The notes under the pieces are model-generated. The model ran no database searches, was not told the DNA's origin, and saw only the letters and a list, made by a program, of their open reading frames with translations. The translations under genes were made by a program, and so were the position numbers. Shown one piece after another: positions 24,736-33,580 of a stretch of DNA of 64,000 nt (position 1 is the first letter of the stretch; the number at the start of each line of letters is the position of its first letter). The DNA comes from Dermatophilus congolensis (GTDB taxonomy: Bacteria; Actinomycetota; Actinomycetes; Actinomycetales; Dermatophilaceae), in NCBI RefSeq assembly GCF_900187045.1, contig NZ_LT906453.1, positions 2,563,821 to 2,627,820 of the forward strand, read 5' to 3'.

Positions 24736-27312
24736 CTACTTCCAGATGCGGTCCAGGTAATCACGCATCGACCGGTCCGAAGAGAAAAACCCAGAGCGGG
24801 CCACATTAAGAATCGCGGACCGAGTCCACGCTGCTTCATCGGCGTAGAACGCCTCTACTTGTGCCTGCGCTTGCATGTAGGAATCGAAATCAGCGAGCGC
24901 CATGAACCGGTCTGATCCGAGGAGGTCATCAACGAAGGCGTCCGTGGCGTGACGGTCGCCGTTGGTGAAGTGTCCAGAGGAGATGAGGTCGATTGCGGCT
25001 TTGAGGGTGGGGGTGGATTCATAGAAAGAAGCGGGTTGGTATCCGGTGTTGTCGAGTTCGACTACTTCGGGTTCGGTCATGCCGAAGAGGAAGAAGTTGT
25101 CGTCGCCGACTTTTTCTCGGATTTCGATGTTGGCGCCGTCGTCGGTGCCAATGGTCAGGGCGCCATTGAGGGCGAGTTTCATGTTGCCGGTACCAGATGC
25201 TTCTTTTCCGGCGAGGGAGATTTGTTCGGAGAGGTCCGCTGCGGGGATGACGCGTTGGGCGAGAGTGACGTTGTAGTTAGGTGGGAAGGCAACAGCCAGG
25301 CGCCCGGCAACGCGTTCATCTGTGTTGATGGTGGTGGCGATGGCGTTGATGAGAGCGATGGTTTGTTTGGCCATGAAGTAGCCCGGGGCAGCTTTGGCGC
25401 CGAAGATGACGGTGCGTGGGGTGATGGTGCGCGGGTCGCTCGCACCGGAGATGATGCTGTTATAGAGGGCGACGATGTGAAGCAGTTTGAGTGATTGGCG
25501 TTTGTATTCGTGGAGGCGTTTGACCATGACGTCTACGAGGTGGCCTTCGGGCAGGTCGATGCCGTCACGGTTTTTGAGCAGTGCCCGCATGCTGCGTTTG
25601 TTGGTGTTTTTTGCTTCGCGGAATCGGGCTTGGAATTCGGGGTCGTCGGCGTATTTTTCGAGTTCGGTGAGGCGTTCGAGGTTGGTGACCCAGCCGTCGC
25701 CGATGGTGTCGGTGATGAGGTTGCTCAGGGGTGGGTTGGCCAGGCATAGGAAGCGGCGGGGTGTGATGCCGTTGGTGACGTTGGTGAATTTATGAGGCCA
25801 GTATTCGCAGAAGTCGGGAAGGACTTTGTCGCGCAGGAGTTGGCTGTGTAGTTCGGCGACTCCGTTGACTTTGGTGCCTGCGATGGTGGCTAGGTATGCC
25901 ATGCGTACGGCGCGTACCGGGGTTTCTTGGATGATGGACATGCGTCGTACGCGGGCTTCGTCACCGGGCCATTGGCGGCGTACTTCGTTGAGGAAGTCTT
26001 CGTTGATGCGGTAGATGATTTCGAGGTGTCGCGGTAAGAGCCGGCCGAGGAGTTCTACGGGCCATACTTCTAGTGCTTCGGGTAGCAAGGTGTGGCAGGT
26101 GTAGGCGAAACATTGCTTTGTGATGTCCCATGCTTCATCCCAGGTGAATTGTTTTTCGTCGACAAGGATGCGCATCATCTCGGGGATGGCGATGACGGGG
26201 TGAGTGTCGTTGAGCTGGAAGATTACTCGTTCTGGCAGCTTATGAAGGTCGAGATTTTCTGGCATCGTCTGTTCAATAAAATCTTTCAGCGATGCTGCGA
26301 CGAAGAAGTATTGCTGTTGGAGTCGGAGTTCTTTGCCTTGTGGAGTGGAGTCTTCTGGGTAGAGAACTTTTGTGATGTTTTCTGCGAATGTTTTTGCCCG
26401 TGCTGCTTCTGCGTAGTTGCCTTTGTTGAAGAGGTTGAGGTCGAATGCTTCTGTTGCGCGGGCGCGCCATAGCCGTAGTGTGTTGACAACGCCGTTGCGG
26501 TATCCGGGAACCATGATGTTGTAGGGAATTGCTTCGACGTTCCAGCCTGGGTTCCAGCGCACGTGCTGGGTGCCGTCGTTGTCGGTGTATTGCTCGGTGT
26601 GTCCACCGAAGTTCACGATGACCGCGCGGTCGGGTTGGGAGAATTCCCATGGGTCGCCGAGTTTGAGCCATCGGTCGGGTATTTCTACTTGTTGTCCGGT
26701 GTGGTCAAAGGTTTGTCGGAAGATGCCGTACTCGTAGCGGATGCCGTAGCCGATGCTGGGGGTGTCCAAAGTTGCCAGAGAGTCTACGAAGCATGCGGCT
26801 AGGCGCCCGAGTCCACCGTTGCCTAGGCCTGGTTCGATTTCTTGTGCCCGTAAGAGTTCGAGGTCGATACCGAGTGAGCTCAATGCTTGGCTAGCGATTT
26901 CTTCTAGCCCTGTTTGCAGGAGTGCGTTGCCAAGTTGTCGGCCGAGGAGGTATTCGGCGGACAGGTAGCCAATGAGTTTTGTGGCTGTGCCGGTTTCGGT
27001 GGCTTCGCGGCGGCGGCGGGCAGTTTTCAGCCAGTCTGCTTGCATGAATTGCCGCACTGTGCGCGCTAGAGCTAGGTATTGATCGTTTACTGTGGCTCGT
27101 TCTAGGGAAACCCCCTGGCCAAAGTTCAGTTCTTCGAGGAATTCTTGGGCGAAGCCTTCCACTGTTCGTGGTGGTGCTACTGCCGCTTTCCCTGCGAGGT
27201 CGCTCGTTGGCGTGAATTGTGGCCCTTTTCCGTATAGAGCCAGTTCTGGTGTTTCATCGGCGAGGTCTTCCAGGCTTGGCCCACTGGGTACGGGTTCGCG
27301 AGCAGCGGTCAT
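24736..27312 (-). CDS. glgP: Glycogen/maltodextrin phosphorylase
   Basis: 858 residues, full length for the family. It cleaves alpha-1,4-glucans with phosphate to give glucose-1-phosphate. The PLP-lysine region EASGTGNMKLALNGALTIGT is present, along with GNGGLGRLAACF and VFGAKAAPGY near the active site. ATG 27312 follows a GGAGGCACC sequence. It stands alone on the minus strand between pabB and a divergent quinone reductase gene. Location is cytosolic. Confidence 0.96.
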   Translation of the reverse strand: MTAAREPVPSGPSLEDLADETPELALYGKGPQFTPTSDLAGKAAVAPPRTVEGFAQEFLEELNFGQGVSLERATVNDQYLALARTVRQFMQADWLKTARRRREATETGTATKLIGYLSAEYLLGRQLGNALLQTGLEEIASQALSSLGIDLELLRAQEIEPGLGNGGLGRLAACFVDSLATLDTPSIGYGIRYEYGIFRQTFDHTGQQVEIPDRWLKLGDPWEFSQPDRAVIVNFGGHTEQYTDNDGTQHVRWNPGWNVEAIPYNIMVPGYRNGVVNTLRLWRARATEAFDLNLFNKGNYAEAARAKTFAENITKVLYPEDSTPQGKELRLQQQYFFVAASLKDFIEQTMPENLDLHKLPERVIFQLNDTHPVIAIPEMMRILVDEKQFTWDEAWDITKQCFAYTCHTLLPEALEVWPVELLGRLLPRHLEIIYRINEDFLNEVRRQWPGDEARVRRMSIIQETPVRAVRMAYLATIAGTKVNGVAELHSQLLRDKVLPDFCEYWPHKFTNVTNGITPRRFLCLANPPLSNLITDTIGDGWVTNLERLTELEKYADDPEFQARFREAKNTNKRSMRALLKNRDGIDLPEGHLVDVMVKRLHEYKRQSLKLLHIVALYNSIISGASDPRTITPRTVIFGAKAAPGYFMAKQTIALINAIATTINTDERVAGRLAVAFPPNYNVTLAQRVIPAADLSEQISLAGKEASGTGNMKLALNGALTIGTDDGANIEIREKVGDDNFFLFGMTEPEVVELDNTGYQPASFYESTPTLKAAIDLISSGHFTNGDRHATDAFVDDLLGSDRFMALADFDSYMQAQAQVEAFYADEAAWTRSAILNVARSGFFSSDRSMRDYLDRIWK

Positions 27313-27476
27313 GGTGCCTCCACGGGTCTGAAAGGTCAGGGATTTTCAGCTATGTCCCTCAACGGTATTCGCGGATTCTTCGCTTCTACTGTGAGACCGC
27401 ACAAAATCCATCACAAAGCTGTAAATACATGCTCGTGGTAGGGAATGTCCCGCAGGCCTGCAATGCTGAAGAAGCT

Positions 27477-28397
27477 ATGAAGGCAATCGCATACTCCAGC
27501 TATGGCGGACCGGAAGTTCTCACCCACACTGACCTACCAGAGCCGAAAGTCGGCCCCGGAGAACTACTCATCCGTGTCAAAGCCGCTGCCGTCAACCCAG
27601 TGGATTGGAAAATAATGCAGGGGCATCTGGATCCCGTCATGGATGTCACTTTCCCTGCTATTCCGGGATGGGATGTGGCTGGTGTTGTCGAAAAAGTGGG
27701 ATTCGACTGCCCCGAATGGCAAGTCGGTGACGAACTCATCGCATATGCCCGCAAAGACTGGGTCCAGCACGGAACGTGGGCTGAACAGCTCAGCGTGCCA
27801 GTGCGTACCGCAGCTCGTAAACCTCGTTCACTCACTTGGGAGCAAGCAGCCGCGCTTCCTCTGGCAGGTTTGACTGCTTACCAAACAATTCACCGTCTTG
27901 CTGTCGAGGCGGGCCAGAACGTGCTCATCCACGCTGCAGGTGGAGGGGTGGGGTCTTTCGCTACCCAGATCGCAGCCGGGCTGGGGGCTCGTGTTATCGG
28001 CACTGGTTCGCCTGCTAACCATGACCGTCTGCGTGAGCTTGGTGCGGAGCCTGTCGCGTATGGCGAAGGGCTTACTGAACGGGTGCGGCACATGGCACCC
28101 GAGGGGGTAGATGTTGTTCTGGACTACATCGGTGGCGTGGTCGATGTGACTACGGCAGTGCTTGCTCCGGGTGGACGCCATGTTTCGATCATTGACCCCA
28201 CCGTTATCGGGTATGGCGGGCAGTACATGTGGGTTCGGCCAAGCAGCACAGACTTGACCGCGTTGGGGCAGCTGGTCGATGAGGGCACAGTCCGGGTCGA
28301 TGTTGCTGCTTCTTACCCTCTGGAGCAGGCTGGCGATGCGGTGCGTGCATCGATGGAGGGGCATGCTGCGGGCAAGATCGTTCTTACTGTGGAGTGA
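27477..28397 (+). CDS. Zinc-independent quinone reductase / MDR oxidoreductase
   Basis: 306 residues. A medium-chain dehydrogenase of the quinone oxidoreductase branch: PGWDVAGVVEKVG, AALPLAGLTAYQ and the NADP motif HAAGGGVGSFATQIA. The catalytic-zinc ligands of alcohol dehydrogenases are absent. ATG 27477 has GAAGAAG. Its 3' end overlaps the convergent tailed-flagellin gene by 14 bp. The substrate cannot be predicted; quinones or conjugated ketones are usual. Confidence 0.9.
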   Translation: MKAIAYSSYGGPEVLTHTDLPEPKVGPGELLIRVKAAAVNPVDWKIMQGHLDPVMDVTFPAIPGWDVAGVVEKVGFDCPEWQVGDELIAYARKDWVQHGTWAEQLSVPVRTAARKPRSLTWEQAAALPLAGLTAYQTIHRLAVEAGQNVLIHAAGGGVGSFATQIAAGLGARVIGTGSPANHDRLRELGAEPVAYGEGLTERVRHMAPEGVDVVLDYIGGVVDVTTAVLAPGGRHVSIIDPTVIGYGGQYMWVRPSSTDLTALGQLVDEGTVRVDVAASYPLEQAGDAVRASMEGHAAGKIVLTVE

Positions 28398-29478
28398 CTG
28401 GGAGTTTTTCTGTCGGCTTGTGTGACCAGGTCGCTGCCGCGGCTGTTGGTGAACGGTGAACTGGCTCTGGTGTCGTTGTGTCCTTGGGTTCAATGACTGT
28501 GGGGGCGGTTTCTTGCTGCATCGGGTGTGTTACCGCAGTTGCTGTTGCAGGTGCAGCGAGCACAGATGTCGCGTTCGTGGCAGCGACCTGCACAACTGAT
28601 CCAGGTGAGGGGGCATTCTCAGTTGTGGTGTCGTGATTTTGCGGCGGCGTTGGTGGCAAGAGCATGTCGAGCACAGATCGTTGAACAGTGAGCACTTGTG
28701 CCATGAGAGCGGCACTGGTGTTCACGAGGAGTTCGGAGTGCGCTAGCCGGACACTGTCTGCTGCGATGTCGGTGTCTTCTCGGCGTGAGAGCGCTTCATT
28801 TTGCTGAAGCTCGGCTACTGCTAGTGCCCGCGCGGCGTGTGCCATGCGGGTTTCCATGGCTGCCACAGCGGCCTGTTCGGCGAACAGTTTGTCGAGGGCT
28901 TCATTGAGTATTTCGAGAGCAGACTTAGCGCCGTCAGCTGTGCGCAGGTCAATGCCTGGGTTGTTTTGTTCTCCTAAGCCCAGCGAGGCAGGGTCAACTT
29001 TGGCTTTGTCGAAGGTGACACTTTGTCCTGCGTAGGCGCCGGTTTGAATGGTGATGGTGCCGTTTCCTAGAACGGATTGGCCATCGACCCGCGTGCGTTC
29101 GATCATCGCTGACATCTCGCCAAGGTTGAGCACAACGACGCTGTGGAGCGCGGCACGTTGACCGTCGCTATATGTTCCGGTGGCAGCTTGGACGGCCATG
29201 GTGCGCATGCGCTGCAGCATGGCCGTCATCGAGGTCATCGCTCCTTGTCCTACCCGGGCCAGGGCGATGGCGTCTTGTGCGTTACCTCCTGCTGCGGACA
29301 TGCTGCGAGCCAGGGCGCGTTGACGCTCGGCGATTGTGAGTCCTGCACTGTCGTCAACGGCGAGTTGGTGTGTGCCGTTGGTCAGGGATGCGGCCGCTTT
29401 TGTTGCGATGTCAGCGTGGTGTTCCCAGTTTCGGTGTATGACGCTGGCCAGCGTATTCATGTCTGCGGGGATACGCAT
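28384..29478 (-). CDS. Divergent flagellin with a 91-residue C-terminal tail
   Basis: 364 residues. Residues 1-273 match a compact flagellin: VDDSAGLTIAE corresponds to ADDAAGLAISE of FliC, and the segments AMLQRMRTMAVQA and LGEMSAMIERTRVDGQSVL are equally clear. The C-terminal D0 helix ends about MLLPP at 276. A Pro/Thr/Ala-rich tail then runs to the end, where flagellins normally stop. The N-terminal helix is also unusual (MRIPADMNTLASVIHRNWEHH). ATG 29478 has GGAGG and a sigma-28-type promoter lies about 80 bases upstream. It could be a minor filament, tip or base subunit, or a flagellin homologue with another job. Confidence 0.86.
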   Translation of the reverse strand: MRIPADMNTLASVIHRNWEHHADIATKAAASLTNGTHQLAVDDSAGLTIAERQRALARSMSAAGGNAQDAIALARVGQGAMTSMTAMLQRMRTMAVQAATGTYSDGQRAALHSVVVLNLGEMSAMIERTRVDGQSVLGNGTITIQTGAYAGQSVTFDKAKVDPASLGLGEQNNPGIDLRTADGAKSALEILNEALDKLFAEQAAVAAMETRMAHAARALAVAELQQNEALSRREDTDIAADSVRLAHSELLVNTSAALMAQVLTVQRSVLDMLLPPTPPQNHDTTTENAPSPGSVVQVAATNATSVLAAPATATAVTHPMQQETAPTVIEPKDTTTPEPVHRSPTAAAATWSHKPTEKLPVTPQ

Positions 29479-29556
29479 GGTGGACCTCCTTGTGCTGTTT
29501 CACCTTCCGTGGTTGTTGACCGGCCAGCGGCCGAGGCACACATGGGGTCGTTTGCC

Positions 29557-29584
29557 TTATCGGCAAGTAGTGGCAGGCAGTGAA
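29557..29584 (-). promoter_or_regulatory. Sigma-28-type promoter of the tailed flagellin
   Basis: The minus strand reads TTCAC (29584-29580), 15 bases, then GCCGATAA (29564-29557), a perfect classical sigma-28 -10. It lies just beyond the 3' end of the Wzz-like gene. Confidence 0.75.
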
Positions 29585-29601
29585 GAGGTTTTGTTACCTG
29601 T

Positions 29602-30291
29602 TCAGGACACTTGTTCAGTGACCTGTAGGGATGTTGTGGCTGGATGCTCGGCGGGGGCAGCGCTGGGGGTGATTGCGGCGGCATTAGTGTTTGGGGTGTT
29701 TGCGCGGGCTCGTGCGAGCATCAGTGCAATGACGAATCCGGTGATGAGTGCGCCGAGTACGTATATGCCGGTGGACACTCCCTTGGTGGTGACGGAGTCA
29801 GCTCCAAGGGTCATACGGACGGTTGTCATGGTGGGTTGTCCGTTGGTGGGGTTTTTGGGGGCGAGCTGCCCGACGACTTTGGATAGGGAGTCGGCGGTGG
29901 CGTCAGCTAGGGATACGGCTTCGTTAGAGGAGGTTCCGGTTGCGGTGATTTCTAGCAGGGTGGAGGCGGTGGGCACATTGACTTTGATGCGTTTGCGCAG
30001 AGTGTCGAGTGATTCTTCGGGGGTAACGCTTTGTTTGACGGGGCTGAGCACTTCACCAGTGGTGGTAGAGGTGGCGAAGGTTTGCATCATGCTTGCGATC
30101 GCGCCTGTCATGGGGTCTTGGTTAGCGTTGCCGGTGCCTTGGGCGGGAACGACGGCCAGAGTGGCTGTAGAGGTGTATGTCGTTGGGGTCAAAGCGGCCC
30201 AGGATCCGCCGATGACTCCTCCGAGGACAGCGAGAGCGCCAATCATGATGAGGTTTTTGCGGATAAGCCGCAGCATGTCCATAAATGTCAC
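29602..30291 (-). CDS. Wzz/YveK-like polysaccharide chain-length protein
   Basis: About 229 residues from GTG 30291, which has GGGGG 6 bases upstream; the frame is open to 30333. Two membrane helices (about 15-37, IMIGALAVLGGVIGGSWAAL; about 172-192, GIYVLGALITGFVIALML) flank an extracytoplasmic part, the layout of Wzz/YveK co-polymerases. TYTSTATLAVVP after the first helix is the usual family strand. There is no kinase domain. It belongs with the polymerase-like and glycanase genes upstream in the same direction and probably sets glycan length. Confidence 0.82.
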   Translation of the reverse strand: MTFMDMLRLIRKNLIMIGALAVLGGVIGGSWAALTPTTYTSTATLAVVPAQGTGNANQDPMTGAIASMMQTFATSTTTGEVLSPVKQSVTPEESLDTLRKRIKVNVPTASTLLEITATGTSSNEAVSLADATADSLSKVVGQLAPKNPTNGQPTMTTVRMTLGADSVTTKGVSTGIYVLGALITGFVIALMLARARANTPNTNAAAITPSAAPAEHPATTSLQVTEQVS

Positions 30292-30354
30292 TTTTATCCC
30301 CCGAAAAGTTTTATTTTTCTTACTATTCATCATTGGTGGATTAGGGGAAGTGTC

Positions 30355-32122
30355 TCAACTGCGTGGGTCGCTGATGTATACGGGGTCTGAATAAGCGACT
30401 CTTTCATTGGAATCAATGATGCGACCAACATAAAAACCGGCAGAATCGGTGGTTATTTTCTGATTTCCGACAATGGTGCGCGATAGGGCAGAAAGGGCAC
30501 TGGTAGCTGTTGCGGTATCGAAGCTGAGTTTGGCTGAGCGTGTGTTTTGGAGGATTTCGACGAATCGCATGGGGTGCGCGACAGTAAGTGTGGCGTTTCC
30601 TTGCGTGGCGTCGCCGGTGAGGCTCAAGGTTGGGTTGGTTGGCAGGGCGCGAGCTGCGGGGATGGAGTAGTAGTGGCTGCGCTGGTTGGTGGTGCGCAGT
30701 TTTTCGTTGGCGCCGTAGACGACAACGGGTGCGGAGACAACGTGTTGTAGGGGTGTCCCGCCAGTGGTGAGGCTCCAAGCATGGGCGCGTAGAAAACGTC
30801 GTGATGGTGGCTGATCTGCAGGAAGGGGGGTGTTGGTGGTGGCTGCGGTGGCTTTACCTGCAGGGGCAGTCATACGGATGGGCTCTCCGACGGGGGCTCC
30901 GCTGCCGTCATGGAGTTGCACATTGACGGTGACGTCGGTTTTTCCGCCGTTGAGGATGAGCGCTTCTGCGTGCACTGTTTGGCCTGCTCGGGTGTGGTTG
31001 GGGGTGGTGATGTAGAGCTCGGCGCGGGGTGTGGGTGGGGGGGAGGCCTCGGAGTTTGGCAGCATAGAAGGCGTTGATGTCTGAGCGGGTGATGTTCCAG
31101 TCGCTGCTGGGTTTGATGTCGGTGTGTTCGACGAGGTCATTCCAGGTGATGATGTTTTGCCAGGGGGCACCGGAGGTAAGGGCGGCTTCCCACTGATTGC
31201 GCATCATGGTGGTGCCTTGGGCGTCGACGATGCCCCCGCCGGGTGTTTCGCGGTTGTAGCCGGGCATGATTCCTCCGGCGTAGGGCAGGCTGCGGGAGAT
31301 GGTGTAACGCAGAATGTCGTTCCAGATGTACTGGGAGCTGTCTTCAAAGTTCCAGGCTGCATCAAAGGCGTGGGCGTAGGTGTCGATACGGCTGGCATCG
31401 AGGGTGTGCCCGGTTTGGGAGGAGTCGGTCTGGAGGTCGCCGATGAGGTAGACGGGCAGCTGCTGCTGGTCAATGGTGTCGCGGACTTTTTCCCATTGTT
31501 GTGGCGGCATATTTCGGGGACCGTAAATGTAGATAACGAATTTGTCGCCTATTTTTGCCGCTGATGCATGTTCTTTTGCTATTTCAAGGTATTCGCGGAT
31601 CATACGGATGAGCCCGTCGGAGCTGGATGCCATAAAACATGGAGCGATAGAGAAGTCGTTATCTGGGTGGGAGTCATTCCATGTTGGGTCGGCTTGTTTC
31701 ATCCATTCTTTTGTGAAGTCGCTGCCGCGGTTAATTCCTTCGAATGTGAGTATTTGCATTCCGGTGAGTCCGGCTGCTTGGGCGCGGGGTAAACCTGAGG
31801 TGGGGCGAGGAGGTGAGCTAGGGCCGCCGGGGATGAGGTCCAGGGGGTAGGTCGATCCGTAGTCAGTTTTACCTGGCTTTTCGTGGTAGTCGGCGAGTCC
31901 GTGAGGAACCATGTGTGCCCACACTTGTTTGCCGGGCAGCTGGGTGGATGTTGCAGCGACCAGGGTGGCCAGAGTGCTGTCGGGTGAGTGGGCGAGGATG
32001 CTGCGTCGGGTTTCTGCTGCGATGGGGGTTTTACTGGTAGCGATTCCGGCACCTGCGGTTAGGAGGATCGCGGCTGTGATGATCGTGGTGTGTCGTGTCA
32101 TACGTCGAAATGAGGTACCCAT
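30355..32122 (-). pseudogene. Secreted GH71-like glycanase, frame broken at a C7 tract
   Basis: The first frame (32122 to 30908) has a Sec signal (TTIITAAILLTAGAGIA) and a GH71-like catalytic region, with VWAHMVPHG early and IITWNDLVEH late. At the G7 run 31037-31043 (C7 in the message) it passes into nonsense (RRALHHHPQP). The second frame carries on sensibly (RAELYITTPNHTRAGQTVHAE) as a beta-rich domain to 30355. Losing one C gives 588 continuous residues. It may be a phase-variable switch, a true pseudogene or an assembly error. GH71 enzymes cleave alpha-1,3-glucans. It sits between polymerase-like and Wzz-like genes, so it may trim that polymer. Confidence 0.72.
31037..31043. repeat. G7 homopolymer at the frame break
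   Basis: Seven consecutive G (C7 in the coding strand) at the exact place where the two frames of the glycanase meet. Slippage to six or nine residues would restore the frame. Confidence 0.85.
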
Positions 32123-32135
32123 AGCGCTCTTTTCC

Positions 32136-33404
32136 TCAGGTTGTCAGGGCGGGTGCGTCAGGGTGCTGTAGTTCGCTAGAGCGGAAATGAGCTAGGAATG
32201 CTTTGGCTAGATAGAACGCCAGGGCCAGGGCGATCATCATCGTGACGACGCGGTTGACGTTGCGGGTGTTGTATTGGGTGATGTAGAGGACGCTGATGAG
32301 GGATAGGCCTAGTTGGGCGGCCAGGAAGAGTAGGGATAGTCCGCAGTCGGGGTCGGCGACGAGTTGAATGCATAGTCGCAGCAGGGTTCCCCAGACGAAG
32401 ACGGCCACAGTGAGTGCGAGGGCGCCGAAGCTGGCGAATTCTCCGAGCATTGAGTAGGGGATGTAGTAGTGGACCCGCATGGAGGCGACGATGCGGTCCC
32501 ACCCGGCGATGGAGGCGGGGGCGGGGTTGAGTTCGATGAGGATGTCATCGATGGTGATGCCGCGTTCTGCGGCGACGTGGACCAGGAGAGGGACGGTGAA
32601 GCCGACGTTTTCAGCGATGGTGGAGATGACGGTGGAGAGGTACCCGGGTTCGCTGAGGTGGCTGATAGTGGCTTCGGTGTAGGGGATGAGGCCGTGGGTG
32701 AGTTGGTTGCGTAGCAGTAATGGGATGGGTAAGGCGATGGCGGCGGAGGTGCCGCCGAGAAACCAGGCCCACACGTGGACGCGGATGCCGCCGAGGAGTC
32801 GACCGATGAGGAAGAGCACAGCTGATCCGGCGAAGAGTCGGGTGGCGCCGGAGAAGAGGATGGTGGCCATGGCGATGGCTAGGAGTGCGCCGGTCCAGGG
32901 GTGTCGGGTCGAGACGATGCCTGCGGCGATGAGCGCGACGGGGGCGATGACGCTGGCGAGGGAGATGATGGGTGGGGGTGCTTCGAAGGTGAGGTAGGCC
33001 GGTGCCCAGAGAAGGTATTGCCCTTTGGCGATGAGTCCGAGGGTGACTCCGCTGGCGGCGATGGTGAGCCAGAGGGCAGTGCTGCGGGTGGTTGGGGTGT
33101 GGGTGGTGGTGCGCCAGGTGAGGGGGATGGGGTGTTTGAGGGGGATGGTGGCGGCGCCGAGTAGGCCGATGAGTGCGGCGGTGACGAGGGTGATGGCGGT
33201 GGCGCGGTCGTAGGAGGCCCAGACGGGCCAGAAGGGGGTGTCGGGGATGACGAGTCCGGAGTTGAGGTAGATCTCTGCGCCGGCGAGGCTGAGGGTCAGC
33301 AGGGCGGCCAGGGGTACGCGGTCTAGGGTGATCCAGTCCCGTTGTTGGTGTGGCTTGGTGGTGTGTTGGCGCGTGTGCCTGGTGTCGGGCATGGTGCTCG
33401 TCAC
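32136..33404 (-). CDS. Polytopic membrane protein, Wzy/O-antigen polymerase-like
   Basis: 422 residues from GTG 33404, chosen for AAGGGGA upstream; ATG 33392 is an alternative. About ten or more hydrophobic segments (for example VPLAALLTLSLAGAEIYL, ITLVTAALIGLLGAAT, GLSLLFLAAQLGLSLISVLYI) separate short loops, with a larger loop around residues 265-325. This layout is typical of polysaccharide polymerases. The sequence alone does not prove the family. It lies 13 bp upstream of the glycanase gene, in one direction with the Wzz-like gene, so a capsule or exopolysaccharide role is likely. Confidence 0.75.
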   Translation of the reverse strand: MTSTMPDTRHTRQHTTKPHQQRDWITLDRVPLAALLTLSLAGAEIYLNSGLVIPDTPFWPVWASYDRATAITLVTAALIGLLGAATIPLKHPIPLTWRTTTHTPTTRSTALWLTIAASGVTLGLIAKGQYLLWAPAYLTFEAPPPIISLASVIAPVALIAAGIVSTRHPWTGALLAIAMATILFSGATRLFAGSAVLFLIGRLLGGIRVHVWAWFLGGTSAAIALPIPLLLRNQLTHGLIPYTEATISHLSEPGYLSTVISTIAENVGFTVPLLVHVAAERGITIDDILIELNPAPASIAGWDRIVASMRVHYYIPYSMLGEFASFGALALTVAVFVWGTLLRLCIQLVADPDCGLSLLFLAAQLGLSLISVLYITQYNTRNVNRVVTMMIALALAFYLAKAFLAHFRSSELQHPDAPALTT

Positions 33405-33580
33405 AGGTGTCCCCTTGTGGTTGTTCCCCCGGTTTGGTGCGGTTGTGCACCTTTGTTTGTGAAGGTATAGATGGGGGCTTTCCACATGCGGTGTGGCTGT
33501 ATCCCAGGGGGTGTTTTCGGGGTCTCTGTGGCGGCGTTTGTGCTGGTGGTTTGGGGTGTTGTGTTGCGTGGATGGGGTGG

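Noticed and set aside
24829..24846. GCCGATGA inside the 3' part of glgP
   Set aside because: Coding sequence, no suitable -35, and no gene to drive.
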